Source: Ruminococcus sp. (GTDB taxonomy: Bacteria > Bacillota_A > Clostridia > Oscillospirales > Ruminococcaceae). Taken from it: a DNA stretch of 58,295 bases. The stretch spans positions 1-58,295 of the forward strand of contig JAFXRZ010000004.1 of assembly GCA_017536105.1 (NCBI GenBank), written 5' to 3'. The translations under genes were made by a program, and so were the position numbers. The notes beneath the pieces are model-generated. The model was not told the origin of the DNA. It ran no database searches and saw only the letters and a list, made by a program, of their open reading frames with translations. Within the stretch, counting starts at the first letter, position 1. The number at the start of each line of letters is the position of its first letter. Positions 7,969 through 15,862 of the stretch are shown here, piece after piece.

Positions 7969-9216
7969 TTATTGTTTTGCTGTCTCCGATATGATATTGT
8001 AAAGCTCGGCTCCTGCCTCGTTCACATCGGCTCCGTTATAGATCACATTCTCCGAGAGAGTCTCAAAGGCTGTGACTATCTCGTCGTTCTCAAGCCTCGG
8101 AGCGATGGATCTTATCTCTTCCATCTCCTTGAGCTTGCAGTAAGCGTCGTACTGTATGCCCTTGAGCATCTCGTTGGCTTCAAGGACCTCCTGTGCCGAA
8201 CGGCTGAGGGGTATCCCCTTCTCGATGCCCTGCTTCTTCGACATCTCCTCGCTGTTTAGCAGGAAATTCACAAGCTTTGCGGCTTCCTCGGGGCTGGCTG
8301 TGTTGCGCTTGATGCAGTAAAGGCTCGTGGGCTTTGCATACCAGCCGAATATCTTAGCCTCCGGGCTGACAAGGTCTTCTCCTATGGCAACGTTCACGCC
8401 CTCGCCGATAAGACCTGCGCAGTAATAAGCTGCGTCGGATATCCACATCACCCTTCCGGCAGCTGTCTTATCCTCAAAGTCGTTCTTGTCGTTCTCGGCG
8501 ATAGGTCTTGCAACTCCGGCACGTATCATGCTGCAATAGAAATCCAGCATATCGGTGGTCTGCTCTTTTGTGAAGCCCGGGTCGTTCTTGTCGTCGAGAC
8601 AGCGTACACCCGTCTTCTGCTCCTCATAGGCAACAGCCATGAGCCAGGCAGCTTTCCGGCTTATGGACAGCGGATAGACACCGTCCTTGTTCATCACCTT
8701 TGCAGCTTCGAACAGGTCGTCCCAGGTCTTCGGCAGCTCCAGCCCGTAGGAATCGTACATATCCTTGTTGTAGAAGAATATCTGGGTGTTGAGGGCTGTG
8801 GATATGCCGTTGAGCCTGCCGTTTATCTCGCCGTAGCTGAGATCGGCCTGGGAGAAGTTGGAAAGCTCTATGTAATTTGAAAGCTCATACATATCGTAAA
8901 AGCCCGTGCCGTCAGGCGAGAATCTCGACAGCCAGTCGTAGTTTATAAGCATGACGTCGCACTCGTTGTTGGCGGCTATGTCAACGCCTATCCGTCTTCT
9001 GTAGCCGTCGAATTCGCCGAATCTCTTTTTAACGTTTATATCCGGCTCCATCTTTTCAAAGTCGGAGAGTGCGTCGATGGTGTAGGCGTGGCGGATATCC
9101 TTTCCCCACCAGGAGTAGGAGATCTCCGTCGGTGCCTTGACCTCCTCCCTCGATTCGGCAGTGCAGGACGTCATCACAAGTGCCGCTGCAAGCAGCACAG
9201 GCAAAAGTCTTTTCAT
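7969..9216 (-). CDS. Extracellular solute-binding lipoprotein (sugar ABC type)
   Basis: The product (415 residues from the second of two tandem ATGs) has lipobox MTSC and the fold of family 1 solute-binding proteins: ISYSWWGKD at the mature N-terminus, a FNKDMY-like element (FFYNKDMYDSYGLELPKTWDDL) and SKKQGIEKGIPLS near the end. Such proteins deliver sugars to ABC permeases, but no permease or ATPase gene is next to it. GGAGG lies 6 bp before the ATG at 9216 and only 3 bp before the one at 9219, so 9216 is preferred. The ATG overlaps the stop of the upstream sensor-like gene (ATGATGA), implying coupled synthesis. Confidence 0.88.
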   Translation of the reverse strand: MKRLLPVLLAAALVMTSCTAESREEVKAPTEISYSWWGKDIRHAYTIDALSDFEKMEPDINVKKRFGEFDGYRRRIGVDIAANNECDVMLINYDWLSRFSPDGTGFYDMYELSNYIELSNFSQADLSYGEINGRLNGISTALNTQIFFYNKDMYDSYGLELPKTWDDLFEAAKVMNKDGVYPLSISRKAAWLMAVAYEEQKTGVRCLDDKNDPGFTKEQTTDMLDFYCSMIRAGVARPIAENDKNDFEDKTAAGRVMWISDAAYYCAGLIGEGVNVAIGEDLVSPEAKIFGWYAKPTSLYCIKRNTASPEEAAKLVNFLLNSEEMSKKQGIEKGIPLSRSAQEVLEANEMLKGIQYDAYCKLKEMEEIRSIAPRLENDEIVTAFETLSENVIYNGADVNEAGAELYNIISETAKQ

Positions 9217-10691
9217 CATCTGCCTCCTGTTCTGCTCTGGTTGTAGAACACACAGACGTTCGTATCCTCTTCCATCGAAAGCTCCAAAGCCTCCGACGCA
9301 GAGAAGTAAAGCTCGTCAAATGTACCGCCGTCGTCGGGGTAGATGCAGGCACCCATTCCGACTCCCAGCAGCGTTCCCTCTTCTCCGCCGACAGTCAGCT
9401 TGTCGAACTGGGTGCAGAGCTTGTCGAGCTGGGTGTGGAGGAAATCGTGTGCCTTGAATATGTCGTAATCCGAATAGTCCGCGAATATCAGGAACTCGGA
9501 TTTGTCGTTGACTCCCACAACAGAGTTGTTTTCAAAGAAATCCTTCAAAAGGTCTGCAAGGGACTTCACCGCAGAGTCGGCAAATTCGTCGCCGAGACGG
9601 CTGCGGATAAGCTCGTAGTCCTTTATTTTTACTAAAACAAATGCCCAGGTACCGCCGATAAGCGCCGACTCCATAACGTCCGAAATGTGTTCCTCGCAGT
9701 AATAGCCGCTTATCAGCCCCGTAAGCTCGTCCGTTCCGCCCGAAGCGATGGCAGGCGTCCTCGTGGTCGAAAGATAAACAGCAGATACGATAACACCGAT
9801 AACGATGAACACAACGATTATGGACACCGTTAAGATAAGGACGAAATTCAGCGTAGTCATCCTGTTGCGGTTGGCAGAACCCTCGTGGTAGATAACAGAA
9901 TAAATTTTCCAGCCGGTGTCCAGCTCCAGCATACAGGCGGAAAGCTCGCTTGCCGAAACCACTGCTCCCGGTTTGCTGACGACGGACGAGACCTTCTCCG
10001 GAAGCTCGTCGCCTATGCTTCTGTCATCAGTGTCCGTGTTGTAGATAAGCCTGTTGTCGGTATCGGTTATATATACCGCAAGCCCGGCTGTTCCGTGGAG
10101 ATCGCCGAATATGGTGTCAAGGGACGAGATATAGAATGAAGCAACATAAAGGGCATTCTGATTTATCCGCTTGAAGAAGCAAGCCCTGGGGACTTCTGCG
10201 TCGAGGAAGCACTTCCAGGCTTCCTCCTGTCCTCCGAGGAACTCCTCGGCCTTTGCAAACTCATCCTGCCCGAGGCAGTCTCGCAAGCCGTCAGAAACAA
10301 GCCCGGCAGACATATCGTTGGAATAGAGCACGCCCATATCGGCATAGTCGATGAGATAAGTCGAAGAAGAGAGCATCTTGGTGATCTCGCTGATCTTTTC
10401 GATCTCCTCGGCTGTAGGCTCTGTTCCCCGGGGGTAGAATTTTTCCGCATCGGGGTGAGCATATATGATAGACGAAGCATTTTCATACTGGGCGCAAAAG
10501 CTTTCCACGCTGCGGTGGGACTGACTTGAAGACCCGGCGGTAAAACTTACGGACTGGCGGTTAAGGGCGGTATTGTTCGAGCTGATGAAATAGACGCAGG
10601 CGATACCGAACAGTGCAAGTCCCAGCAAGGTATAAACGAGCAGAAGCATATTTCTCATTGAGACCATACGCTTGATAATACTATGATCCAT
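9216..10691 (-). CDS. Membrane sensor with degenerate GGDEF domain
   Basis: The 491-residue protein has a transmembrane helix at about 14-36, an extracellular region of about 240 residues that fits a Cache-type sensor, a second helix near 280-308, and a cytoplasmic domain entered by TDELTGLISGYYCEEH, the usual start of GGDEF domains. Where GGDEF should be, the sequence reads NDKSEF (about residue 400), and no RxxD inhibitory site is evident, so diguanylate cyclase activity is unlikely; it may bind nucleotide or act as a scaffold. It overlaps the solute-binding gene, suggesting the pair senses a solute together. GGAGGG is 7 bp from the ATG. Confidence 0.85.
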   Translation of the reverse strand: MDHSIIKRMVSMRNMLLLVYTLLGLALFGIACVYFISSNNTALNRQSVSFTAGSSSQSHRSVESFCAQYENASSIIYAHPDAEKFYPRGTEPTAEEIEKISEITKMLSSSTYLIDYADMGVLYSNDMSAGLVSDGLRDCLGQDEFAKAEEFLGGQEEAWKCFLDAEVPRACFFKRINQNALYVASFYISSLDTIFGDLHGTAGLAVYITDTDNRLIYNTDTDDRSIGDELPEKVSSVVSKPGAVVSASELSACMLELDTGWKIYSVIYHEGSANRNRMTTLNFVLILTVSIIVVFIVIGVIVSAVYLSTTRTPAIASGGTDELTGLISGYYCEEHISDVMESALIGGTWAFVLVKIKDYELIRSRLGDEFADSAVKSLADLLKDFFENNSVVGVNDKSEFLIFADYSDYDIFKAHDFLHTQLDKLCTQFDKLTVGGEEGTLLGVGMGACIYPDDGGTFDELYFSASEALELSMEEDTNVCVFYNQSRTGGR

Positions 10692-10729
10692 AGGACTGCC
10701 CTCCGTTCAAGAATAAAACTCCAATTTAT

Positions 10730-10758
10730 ATAATAACATTTTTCTCGGGATATTTCAA
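10730..10758 (-). promoter_or_regulatory. Promoter of the sensor/SBP/acpS/nnr operon
   Basis: On the minus strand TTGAAA (10758-10753) and TATTAT (10735-10730) are separated by 17 bp, about 40 bp before the ATG at 10691. Confidence 0.65.
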
Positions 10759-10786
10759 GTCTTTTAAAAAATTTTTAATACACCTC

Positions 10787-11192
10787 TTTTTTAATTCACC
10801 CTCCTGCTTTTAAACGTGCGCTTGGCAAGGCTTTGCCAGGCCTCCCTCATAAGGGAGGTTTTTTTCTTGACACGAGTCGCAAGCTGCGCATGCTTACGTT
10901 GAGTGAGAGGGTACATTTCCCACGCGAAGACAGCAGCTCATTTGGCTAAAGCTTTTTTGGCTTATCTCGGAAGGAAAAGGTATGTATCCGAAGGGGTTTG
11001 GGGGCGATCGGCACGCCTTTATTATATTATTAAAAAAATCAAAGAACAAGCCTTGATAGGACACCATGCAACAAGCCCCTCCCAACGGTGTCAACGCGAA
11101 CTCACCCACAAAGGCTCCTGCCTCCCTTAGAGGGAGGCCTGGCGAAGGTCGCCTCATCCTCCTATTAAAAGCTGGTGGGTGAATTAAAAAAA
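10787..11192. repeat. Repeat family 2, complete element with terminal inverted repeats
   Basis: The ~405-bp element starts TTTTTTAATTCACCC with GCTTTTAA following, and ends with the inverse (TTAAAAGC, GGTGGGTGAATTAAAAAA); about 25 of 27 end bases match. Inside are blocks found in other gaps of this window: the CGCAAGC...GCATGCTTAC block, CCCACGCGAAGACAGCAGC, and CCGAAGGGGTTTGGGGGCGA. The right end overlaps the T-run of the tyrS terminator. No protein is encoded. Confidence 0.8.
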
Positions 11193-11220
11193 GGCTCCCC
11201 TGCCCGAAAGCAGAGGAGCC
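11184..11220 (-). terminator. tyrS terminator
   Basis: On the minus strand GGCTCCTCTGC pairs with GCAGGGGAGCC, followed by seven or more T. The T-run is shared with the end of repeat family 2. Confidence 0.88.
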
Positions 11221-11236
11221 TTGTTTAACTTGATTC

Positions 11237-12454
11237 TTACTTCAAAATCACCTTGTGGAATACCTTCTTGCCCTTCTTGATGATAATGGGCTCTGAGAGA
11301 TCGATGAGGCCCTTGGGGTCGGTGAACTTTGCGTCGTTTACCGAGATGCCGTTCTGGGTCACGAGACGCCTTGCTTCGCTGTTCGAGGGGGCAAGTCCTG
11401 TGCGTACCAAAAGATCGAGAATACCGATCTTTCCGTCTGCCGTGTCCTCTGCCGAAAGCTCGGTGGTGGGCATATCTGCGCTGTCTGTGCCTGCACCGAA
11501 GATAGCCTTCGCTGCGGCGAGAGCCTTCTGTGCCTCTTCCTCGCCGTGGACAAGCTTTGTCAGCTCGAATGCCAGCAGCTCCTTGGCCTTGTTGAACTGT
11601 GCGCCTTCCATGGTCTTTTCCATTTCCTCGATCTCTTCGATAGGAACGAAAGTCAGCATCTTCAGGCACTTTATAACGTCAGCATCGCCCACGTTTCTCC
11701 AATACTGGAAGAAGTCGTAGGGGCTGGTCTTCTCGGGGTCGAGCCATACTGCGCCCTTCTCGGTCTTGCCCATCTTCTTGCCCTCGGAGTTGAGCAGCAG
11801 AGTTATGGTCATTGCGTGTGCGTCCTTGCCCAGCTTCTTTCTTATGAGCTCCGTACCGCCCAGCATATTCGCCCACTGGTCGTCACCGCCGAACTGCATA
11901 TTGCAGCCGTAATCCATAAAGAGCTTGTAGAAGTCGTAGCTCTGCATTATCATGTAGTTGAACTCGAGGAAGGTAAGACCTCTCTCCATTCTCTGCTTGT
12001 AGCACTCGAAGGTCAGCATCTTGTTTACCGAGAAGCAGGCGCCTACCTCGCGGAGAACGTCGATGTAGTTGAGGTCAAGCAGCCAGTCCGCGTTGTTCAC
12101 CATAAGAGCCTTGCCGTCGGAGAAGTCGATGAAGCGGCTCATCTGCTTCTTGAAGCACTCGCAGTTATGCTGGATAGTTTCCTTGGTGAGCATTTTTCTC
12201 ATATCGCTCTTGCCCGAGGGGTCGCCTATCATACCGGTGCCGCCGCCTACAAGGGCAATGGGCTTGTTGCCGTTGGCCTGCAGTCTCTTCATCAGGCAGA
12301 GAGCCATGAAGTGTCCTACGTGCAGGCTGTCGGCTGTGGGGTCAAAGCCGATGTAGAATGTGGCCTTGCCGTTGTTTATCATTTCGCTGATCTCTTTTTC
12401 GTCAGTCACCTGTGCGATAAGTCCGCGCCTTATCAGTTCTTCGTAAAGTGTCAT
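11237..12454 (-). CDS. tyrS: Tyrosyl-tRNA synthetase
   Basis: The 405-residue class I enzyme charges tRNA-Tyr. The nucleotide-binding HIGH motif is HVGH (45-48), the tyrosine/tRNA motif includes QFGGDDQW (187-194), and the KMSKS loop is KMGKT (227-231). The last ~65 residues are an S4-type RNA-binding domain (SNSEARRLVTQNGISVNDAKF). The gene begins 15 bp after a DUF3795 gene. No T-box lies directly upstream; instead a tyrosine T-box sits about 2.4 kb away before four other leftward genes, so tyrS is probably the last gene of that operon. It ends at the terminator 11184-11220. Confidence 0.96.
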   Translation of the reverse strand: MTLYEELIRRGLIAQVTDEKEISEMINNGKATFYIGFDPTADSLHVGHFMALCLMKRLQANGNKPIALVGGGTGMIGDPSGKSDMRKMLTKETIQHNCECFKKQMSRFIDFSDGKALMVNNADWLLDLNYIDVLREVGACFSVNKMLTFECYKQRMERGLTFLEFNYMIMQSYDFYKLFMDYGCNMQFGGDDQWANMLGGTELIRKKLGKDAHAMTITLLLNSEGKKMGKTEKGAVWLDPEKTSPYDFFQYWRNVGDADVIKCLKMLTFVPIEEIEEMEKTMEGAQFNKAKELLAFELTKLVHGEEEAQKALAAAKAIFGAGTDSADMPTTELSAEDTADGKIGILDLLVRTGLAPSNSEARRLVTQNGISVNDAKFTDPKGLIDLSEPIIIKKGKKVFHKVILK

Positions 12455-12469
12455 TTTTATTTCCTCCGT

Positions 12470-12883
12470 TTAGTCTTTATGATGGTTGTTTTTGCCTGTT
12501 TTGATAAACTCTATCAGCTTTTCCGTATCGTCAAAGCCGTCATAGTCTCCGATAATGCCGTCTCTGTGATAGACGATCCCGGCTTTTTCGTTGCGCTCAA
12601 GACAGTCGAGCAGCTCCTCTTTGCCGTATCTGCGTGCAAATTCCGTGAAGCCGGCAGGCTTGATCTTATCTGCAAAGAGCCCCTTTTTGCAGCCGCTTTC
12701 GGGACATTCAAAGCAAGCCTTTAAGCCCTTGGAGATGCAGCATTTCCGATTCTCGCACCATTCGGCATCCTTGCACCAGTCAAGCTCCAAAAATCCGTCC
12801 TGTCCGCAGCCCTTGCATTTTACATTCTCGCTGCACAGACAGCAGGCAAGTCCGCATCTTGCTATACCAAGTTCTCGTTTCAT
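12470..12883 (-). CDS. Cys-rich DUF3795 protein
   Basis: The 137-residue protein is very rich in cysteine, arranged in pairs (RCGLACCLCS at 9-18, CKGCG at 23-27, CKDAEWCENRKCC at 37-49, CFECPESGC at 57-65). This is the pattern of DUF3795 proteins, thought to bind metal and of unknown role. Its ATG overlaps the stop of the upstream membrane-protein gene by 4 bp, and tyrS starts 15 bp after its end, so it lies inside the T-box operon. Confidence 0.85.
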   Translation of the reverse strand: MKRELGIARCGLACCLCSENVKCKGCGQDGFLELDWCKDAEWCENRKCCISKGLKACFECPESGCKKGLFADKIKPAGFTEFARRYGKEELLDCLERNEKAGIVYHRDGIIGDYDGFDDTEKLIEFIKTGKNNHHKD

Positions 12884-13371
12884 TCAGACACCTCCGATGA
12901 AGCCGAAGCCTCTTTTTTATGCTTCAAATGAATGCCTATATGTCCTATGCCGAGTATTATCACTGCCAAAAGCATAATGATATTGCCGCCGTAGATGCTA
13001 AGCAGAAGGAACGCCAGCACCGGCAGAGTGGCTCCTGCAACGGGTATCCCCAGTATCGAGGAATACATATCCTGCATCGTCCTCTCGCTCTTGAAATACC
13101 GTATCCAGTAGATCTCGTAGAGTATCATCAGCAGGAACGACACCAGCAGCACTATGCTCCAGGGCCTTATGCTGCGTATGTTGAAGTCCGAGAATATCAG
13201 GCACAGGGTGCTCACCAGCACTTCTCCCGCACGCTCGCACCCGAGGAGTATCTTGTTCTCGTTGGGTGCATATTTCTCGTAGTCCTTTGGCAGGTTCCTG
13301 CTCCATATTATATTAGGGGTCATAAGCATTATCAGATAGATCAGTCCCACATAGGAGAAGCCGAAGTTCAT
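12880..13371 (-). CDS. Multi-pass membrane protein of unknown function
   Basis: The 163-residue protein has about five hydrophobic helices (near 4-22, 50-62, 72-90, 108-125, 128-148) with a loop carrying NLPKDYEKYAPNENKILL between the first two. I recognise this as a small uncharacterised clostridial membrane family but cannot name it. It overlaps the Cys-rich DUF3795 gene by 4 bp (ATGA), which often means linked function. Confidence 0.75.
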   Translation of the reverse strand: MNFGFSYVGLIYLIMLMTPNIIWSRNLPKDYEKYAPNENKILLGCERAGEVLVSTLCLIFSDFNIRSIRPWSIVLLVSFLLMILYEIYWIRYFKSERTMQDMYSSILGIPVAGATLPVLAFLLLSIYGGNIIMLLAVIILGIGHIGIHLKHKKEASASSEVSE

Positions 13372-13447
13372 TCAGCCTCACTCTTTCCATAGCAGATGAG
13401 CTCGTCGGGCGATCTCATTTTTATCACGACCTTTCAAAGTCTTGGGG

Positions 13448-13852
13448 CTACTTTTTGTCTTTCTTTTTAGAACTCAGGTCGATTATCAGCCCCACAAAGT
13501 TCGGGATGATGTAGAAGGAGAAAACGATGATCCCAAGCATCTTGTTCTCCGAGATGTTCACTCCGCCTTTTACCTTGTCGGCACCCGAGTCCTTCATGAA
13601 GATAAGCAGCACTAACAGCACGACCAGTGCCAGAGCCGACGCGATGTGATAGGAAGCTATCCTGCTGCTGTCGGAAAGCCTGTTTATGCTGCCCATTATC
13701 CTTGCCGCAAACCATACGACGACGGTTATGCAGGGATAGATGAATATGGGGAAGCTCGTGTACTTGTAAAGGACACAGATCAGGGCAAGAGCTGCAACGG
13801 GCATTACTGCCGCCGCAAGGCTGAAGCCTGCTTTCTTTTCGTGTTTTTTCAT
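13448..13852 (-). CDS. Small four-helix membrane protein
   Basis: The start at 13852 is chosen because GAAGGAG lies 5 bp before it; the longer in-frame reading adds 65 Arg/Gln-rich residues that look non-coding. The 134-residue product begins MKKHEKKAGFSLAAAV and has four hydrophobic segments: about 10-26 and 30-45, one near 60-80, and one near 105-122, with a basic end (SSKKKDKK). Family not recognised. It lies between two other membrane-protein genes of the T-box operon with no terminator on either side. Confidence 0.7.
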   Translation of the reverse strand: MKKHEKKAGFSLAAAVMPVAALALICVLYKYTSFPIFIYPCITVVVWFAARIMGSINRLSDSSRIASYHIASALALVVLLVLLIFMKDSGADKVKGGVNISENKMLGIIVFSFYIIPNFVGLIIDLSSKKKDKK

Positions 13853-13970
13853 TTTTACTCCTTCGTTTACAGCTATGTTTCCTTGCTGCCTTTGGCGGCT
13901 CGTAAGGATGCAGAAAATGCATCTTCTCCCCTGCGGAGAGAGAGCATTTTTGCGAAAGATCTGCTTTCGA

Positions 13971-14834
13971 TCACTTCGGAAGCGTAAGCCCCAGCATCTC
14001 GGCGTTGACAGGAAGCCCTGCCTTTGCCAGCTGTTCAATGGCTTCAACGCTCAGCCTTTCGCCAAGCTCGATGTAATAATCCTTTGTGCTTCTTTCGTCT
14101 CCGGCGAGGAAATGGGTGTAATAATGATATTCGGTGTTGTAGAAAAGATTGCCCGAGGGGTCTTGGCGGTGCTCAACATAGAAGCGTACCTCCTTGACCT
14201 CGTTGAAGGTTATGGGTACGATGGATTTGTAGGAAAACAGGGTGACTATCCCTGCGCCGAGGTTCAGGCCGCATTCCTTTCGGGTTATGGTCCGTCCGCG
14301 CATATAGGCTTCGTTCAGGACGTCGTACTTCGGATGAGTTTCAAGCTGGGCGATAAGCTTTCTCAGCTTCGGGGAACTGTACCTGTAGTAGCCGTAGGCT
14401 GCAAGCACACCGCCGCCGATAACGCCTGCCACAAGGGCAAGTATCTCGTTTTCCGCGTACATCACATACAGCATCGCTAAGAACACCCCGATGCCCAGCA
14501 CCAGATACAAAAGCCCGATCATCGAACGTGTCCTCCGCAGGAGATCGCTTTTCATGGAGCCGCGGGGTTCTTTGAAGCCGTGTTTTGCGACGTATTTTTC
14601 CTGCTTCCGCCGCCATTTTTCCGAGGCATAGCGAGTGCCGGAATATATGCCGCCGTCCAGGCGTTTGCTGCGTTTGGAGTCGATGATATCCGAGATTATG
14701 AAATATATGATGATCGCAACGGCAATGGCTGAAACGATGATGATAGCATAGATCTCGGCGTGTTCGAGCAGCATCATGAAAATACCCAGCGCAAAGCCGA
14801 TCATTACCGGAATGTATTTTATCAGCATCCTCAT
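13971..14834 (-). CDS. Four-helix membrane protein, first gene after the tyrosine T-box
   Basis: ATG at 14834 lies 8 bp from GGAG; the GTG at 14843 overlaps that site. The 287-residue protein has two N-terminal helices (about 3-20 and 26-44), a basic cytoplasmic stretch, a second helix pair (about 105-122 and 126-145), then a ~145-residue soluble C-terminal domain containing THFLAGDERSTKDYYIELG. Family not recognised. It is the first coding region after the tyrosine T-box terminator, so its level should rise when charged tRNA-Tyr is scarce. A tyrosine-related role is therefore a guess from context. Confidence 0.75.
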   Translation of the reverse strand: MRMLIKYIPVMIGFALGIFMMLLEHAEIYAIIIVSAIAVAIIIYFIISDIIDSKRSKRLDGGIYSGTRYASEKWRRKQEKYVAKHGFKEPRGSMKSDLLRRTRSMIGLLYLVLGIGVFLAMLYVMYAENEILALVAGVIGGGVLAAYGYYRYSSPKLRKLIAQLETHPKYDVLNEAYMRGRTITRKECGLNLGAGIVTLFSYKSIVPITFNEVKEVRFYVEHRQDPSGNLFYNTEYHYYTHFLAGDERSTKDYYIELGERLSVEAIEQLAKAGLPVNAEMLGLTLPK

Positions 14835-14862
14835 CTCGACCACTCCAAACGGTTGAAGAAAT

Positions 14863-15121
14863 TAAAAAAGCCCAACTGATAAATAATGATTATCAGAGGG
14901 CGAGTTATCGCGGTACCACCTCGGTTTATCGGCATCTGCCGACCTTTAGCGCGGTATAACGGCCGCTGCCGTCCTGCCTTTGCGGTATCCGCTTTCTCGG
15001 CAGGCTGCTCGTGAGATGTATTCGACCTGATGCCGCCTCGTCCTTCCACCAACCGGACGCTCTCTGCACTTGGCAACCAAGCCTACTCTTTCCCGTCAAC
15101 GCATTTATCTGCTGTTCACTA
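14863..15121 (-). promoter_or_regulatory. T-box riboswitch leader, tyrosine specifier
   Basis: Reading the minus strand, the leader has the Stem I marks GAGTA and AGAGAG and the GGTTGG...GGAAGG bulge region. The specifier loop reads GAA-UAC-A, placing a UAC (Tyr) codon at 15020-15018. The conserved T-box GAGGTGGTACCGCG is at 14922-14909, with CGAG/CTCG flanks able to form the antiterminator. A terminator (GCCC-CTGATAA paired with TTATCAG-GGGC, then seven T) ends at 14863. Uncharged tRNA-Tyr should stabilise the antiterminator and switch on the downstream genes. Confidence 0.9.
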
Positions 15122-15127
15122 CATTAC

Positions 15128-15157
15128 AATATACCACAAATCGAGTATATTTGTCAA
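15128..15157 (-). promoter_or_regulatory. Promoter of the T-box operon
   Basis: On the minus strand TTGACA (15157-15152) and TATATT (15133-15128) are 18 bp apart, placing the start of transcription near 15121, just before Stem I. Confidence 0.75.
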
Positions 15158-15162
15158 GCTTT

Positions 15163-15508
15163 TTTTAATTCACCCACCGGCTTTCATTGGGGGAATGAGG
15201 CAAGCTTCTCCCCCCTCCCCGGAGAGGGGGGGAGATTTGTGAATCAGGTCGCGTTGCAGCCGTTATCCGAAGGGGTTTGGTTTTTCTTGACGCGTGACGC
15301 GAAAGTGCGCTTACTTTTGCGCGAGAGGGCAAGTTTCCCACGCGAAGACAGCATCTCATTTGGCTGTGGCTTTTTTGGCTTATCTCAGAAGGAAAAGTTT
15401 GTACCCGAAGGGGTTTGGGGGCGATCGGAAAGCCCCCAACAAGAGCGAGTTTCAATGTAATGCTATGCACAAAGCCTCGGACGTGCATCAATTTCAGAAA
15501 CAAAAGCC
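15163..15508. repeat. Repeat-packed intergenic region, left part
   Basis: It opens with a family 2 end (TTTTTTTAATTCACCCACC) that has no partner end here. It then carries a CCGAAGGGG fragment fused to CTTGACGCGTGACGC, the block CCCACGCGAAGACAGCATC, and a complete CCGAAGGGGTTTGGGGGCGA hairpin block (15403-15448). No gene is supported. Confidence 0.75.
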
Positions 15509-15667
15509 CTTTGCCTTTTTGGACAAAACCCAAGCCCTATTCTTATGCAACAATATGATTTATCTTTTAGCAAATTCATAAACCTCGATTTGTTGCATAC
15601 AAACGTGCAACAAAACAGCCTTTTTCGCGTATTAGTAGAATGGGGTTATCTTATACGACCCGTAGGG
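15509..15667 (+). repeat. Duplicated 159-bp element, copy 1, with alternative hairpins
   Basis: Nearly identical to 27862-28020. ATGCAACAA (15545-15553) can pair with TTGTTGCAT (15590-15598), while the first eight bases of that same middle segment can instead pair with TGCAACAA (15606-15613). The two hairpins exclude each other. An open frame runs through both copies but has no ribosome site, so I treat it as non-coding. Confidence 0.75.
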
Positions 15668-15749
15668 CAGGGGCTTGCTCCTGCCGTGTGTCCTTACGCT
15701 CTATTGAGGCTGGTCGGTATATTACGGCGGGAGCAAGCCCCCGCCCTAC
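15662..15749 (-). repeat. REPIN-like 88-bp element, copy a
   Basis: Ends GTAGGGCAGGGGCTTGC and GCAAGCCCCCGCCCTAC are inverted, and each arm folds into its own hairpin with a CTTG or CAAG loop. The inner part carries AGGCTGGTCGGTATATT in reverse orientation to copies b (28015-28102) and c (28399-28486). All three are exactly 88 bp. Confidence 0.8.
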
Positions 15750-15862
15750 TGTGAATTTTTTCAACTTGCATCATGCGTCAAGCGCAGTAGCTTACCCCTT
15801 GCAAAGCTGTGCCCGCGTGGGATATGTTCTGTTTTGCTCTATGTAAGCAAGCTCTGCTTGCG

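Noticed and set aside
13853..14047. 65-residue N-terminal extension of the small membrane protein at 13448
   Set aside because: Composition is unlike the protein, and GAAGGAG marks the ATG at 13852.
15545..15754. An open frame conserved in both copies of the 159-bp element
   Set aside because: The two copies are nearly identical DNA, so frame conservation is not informative, and there is no ribosome site.
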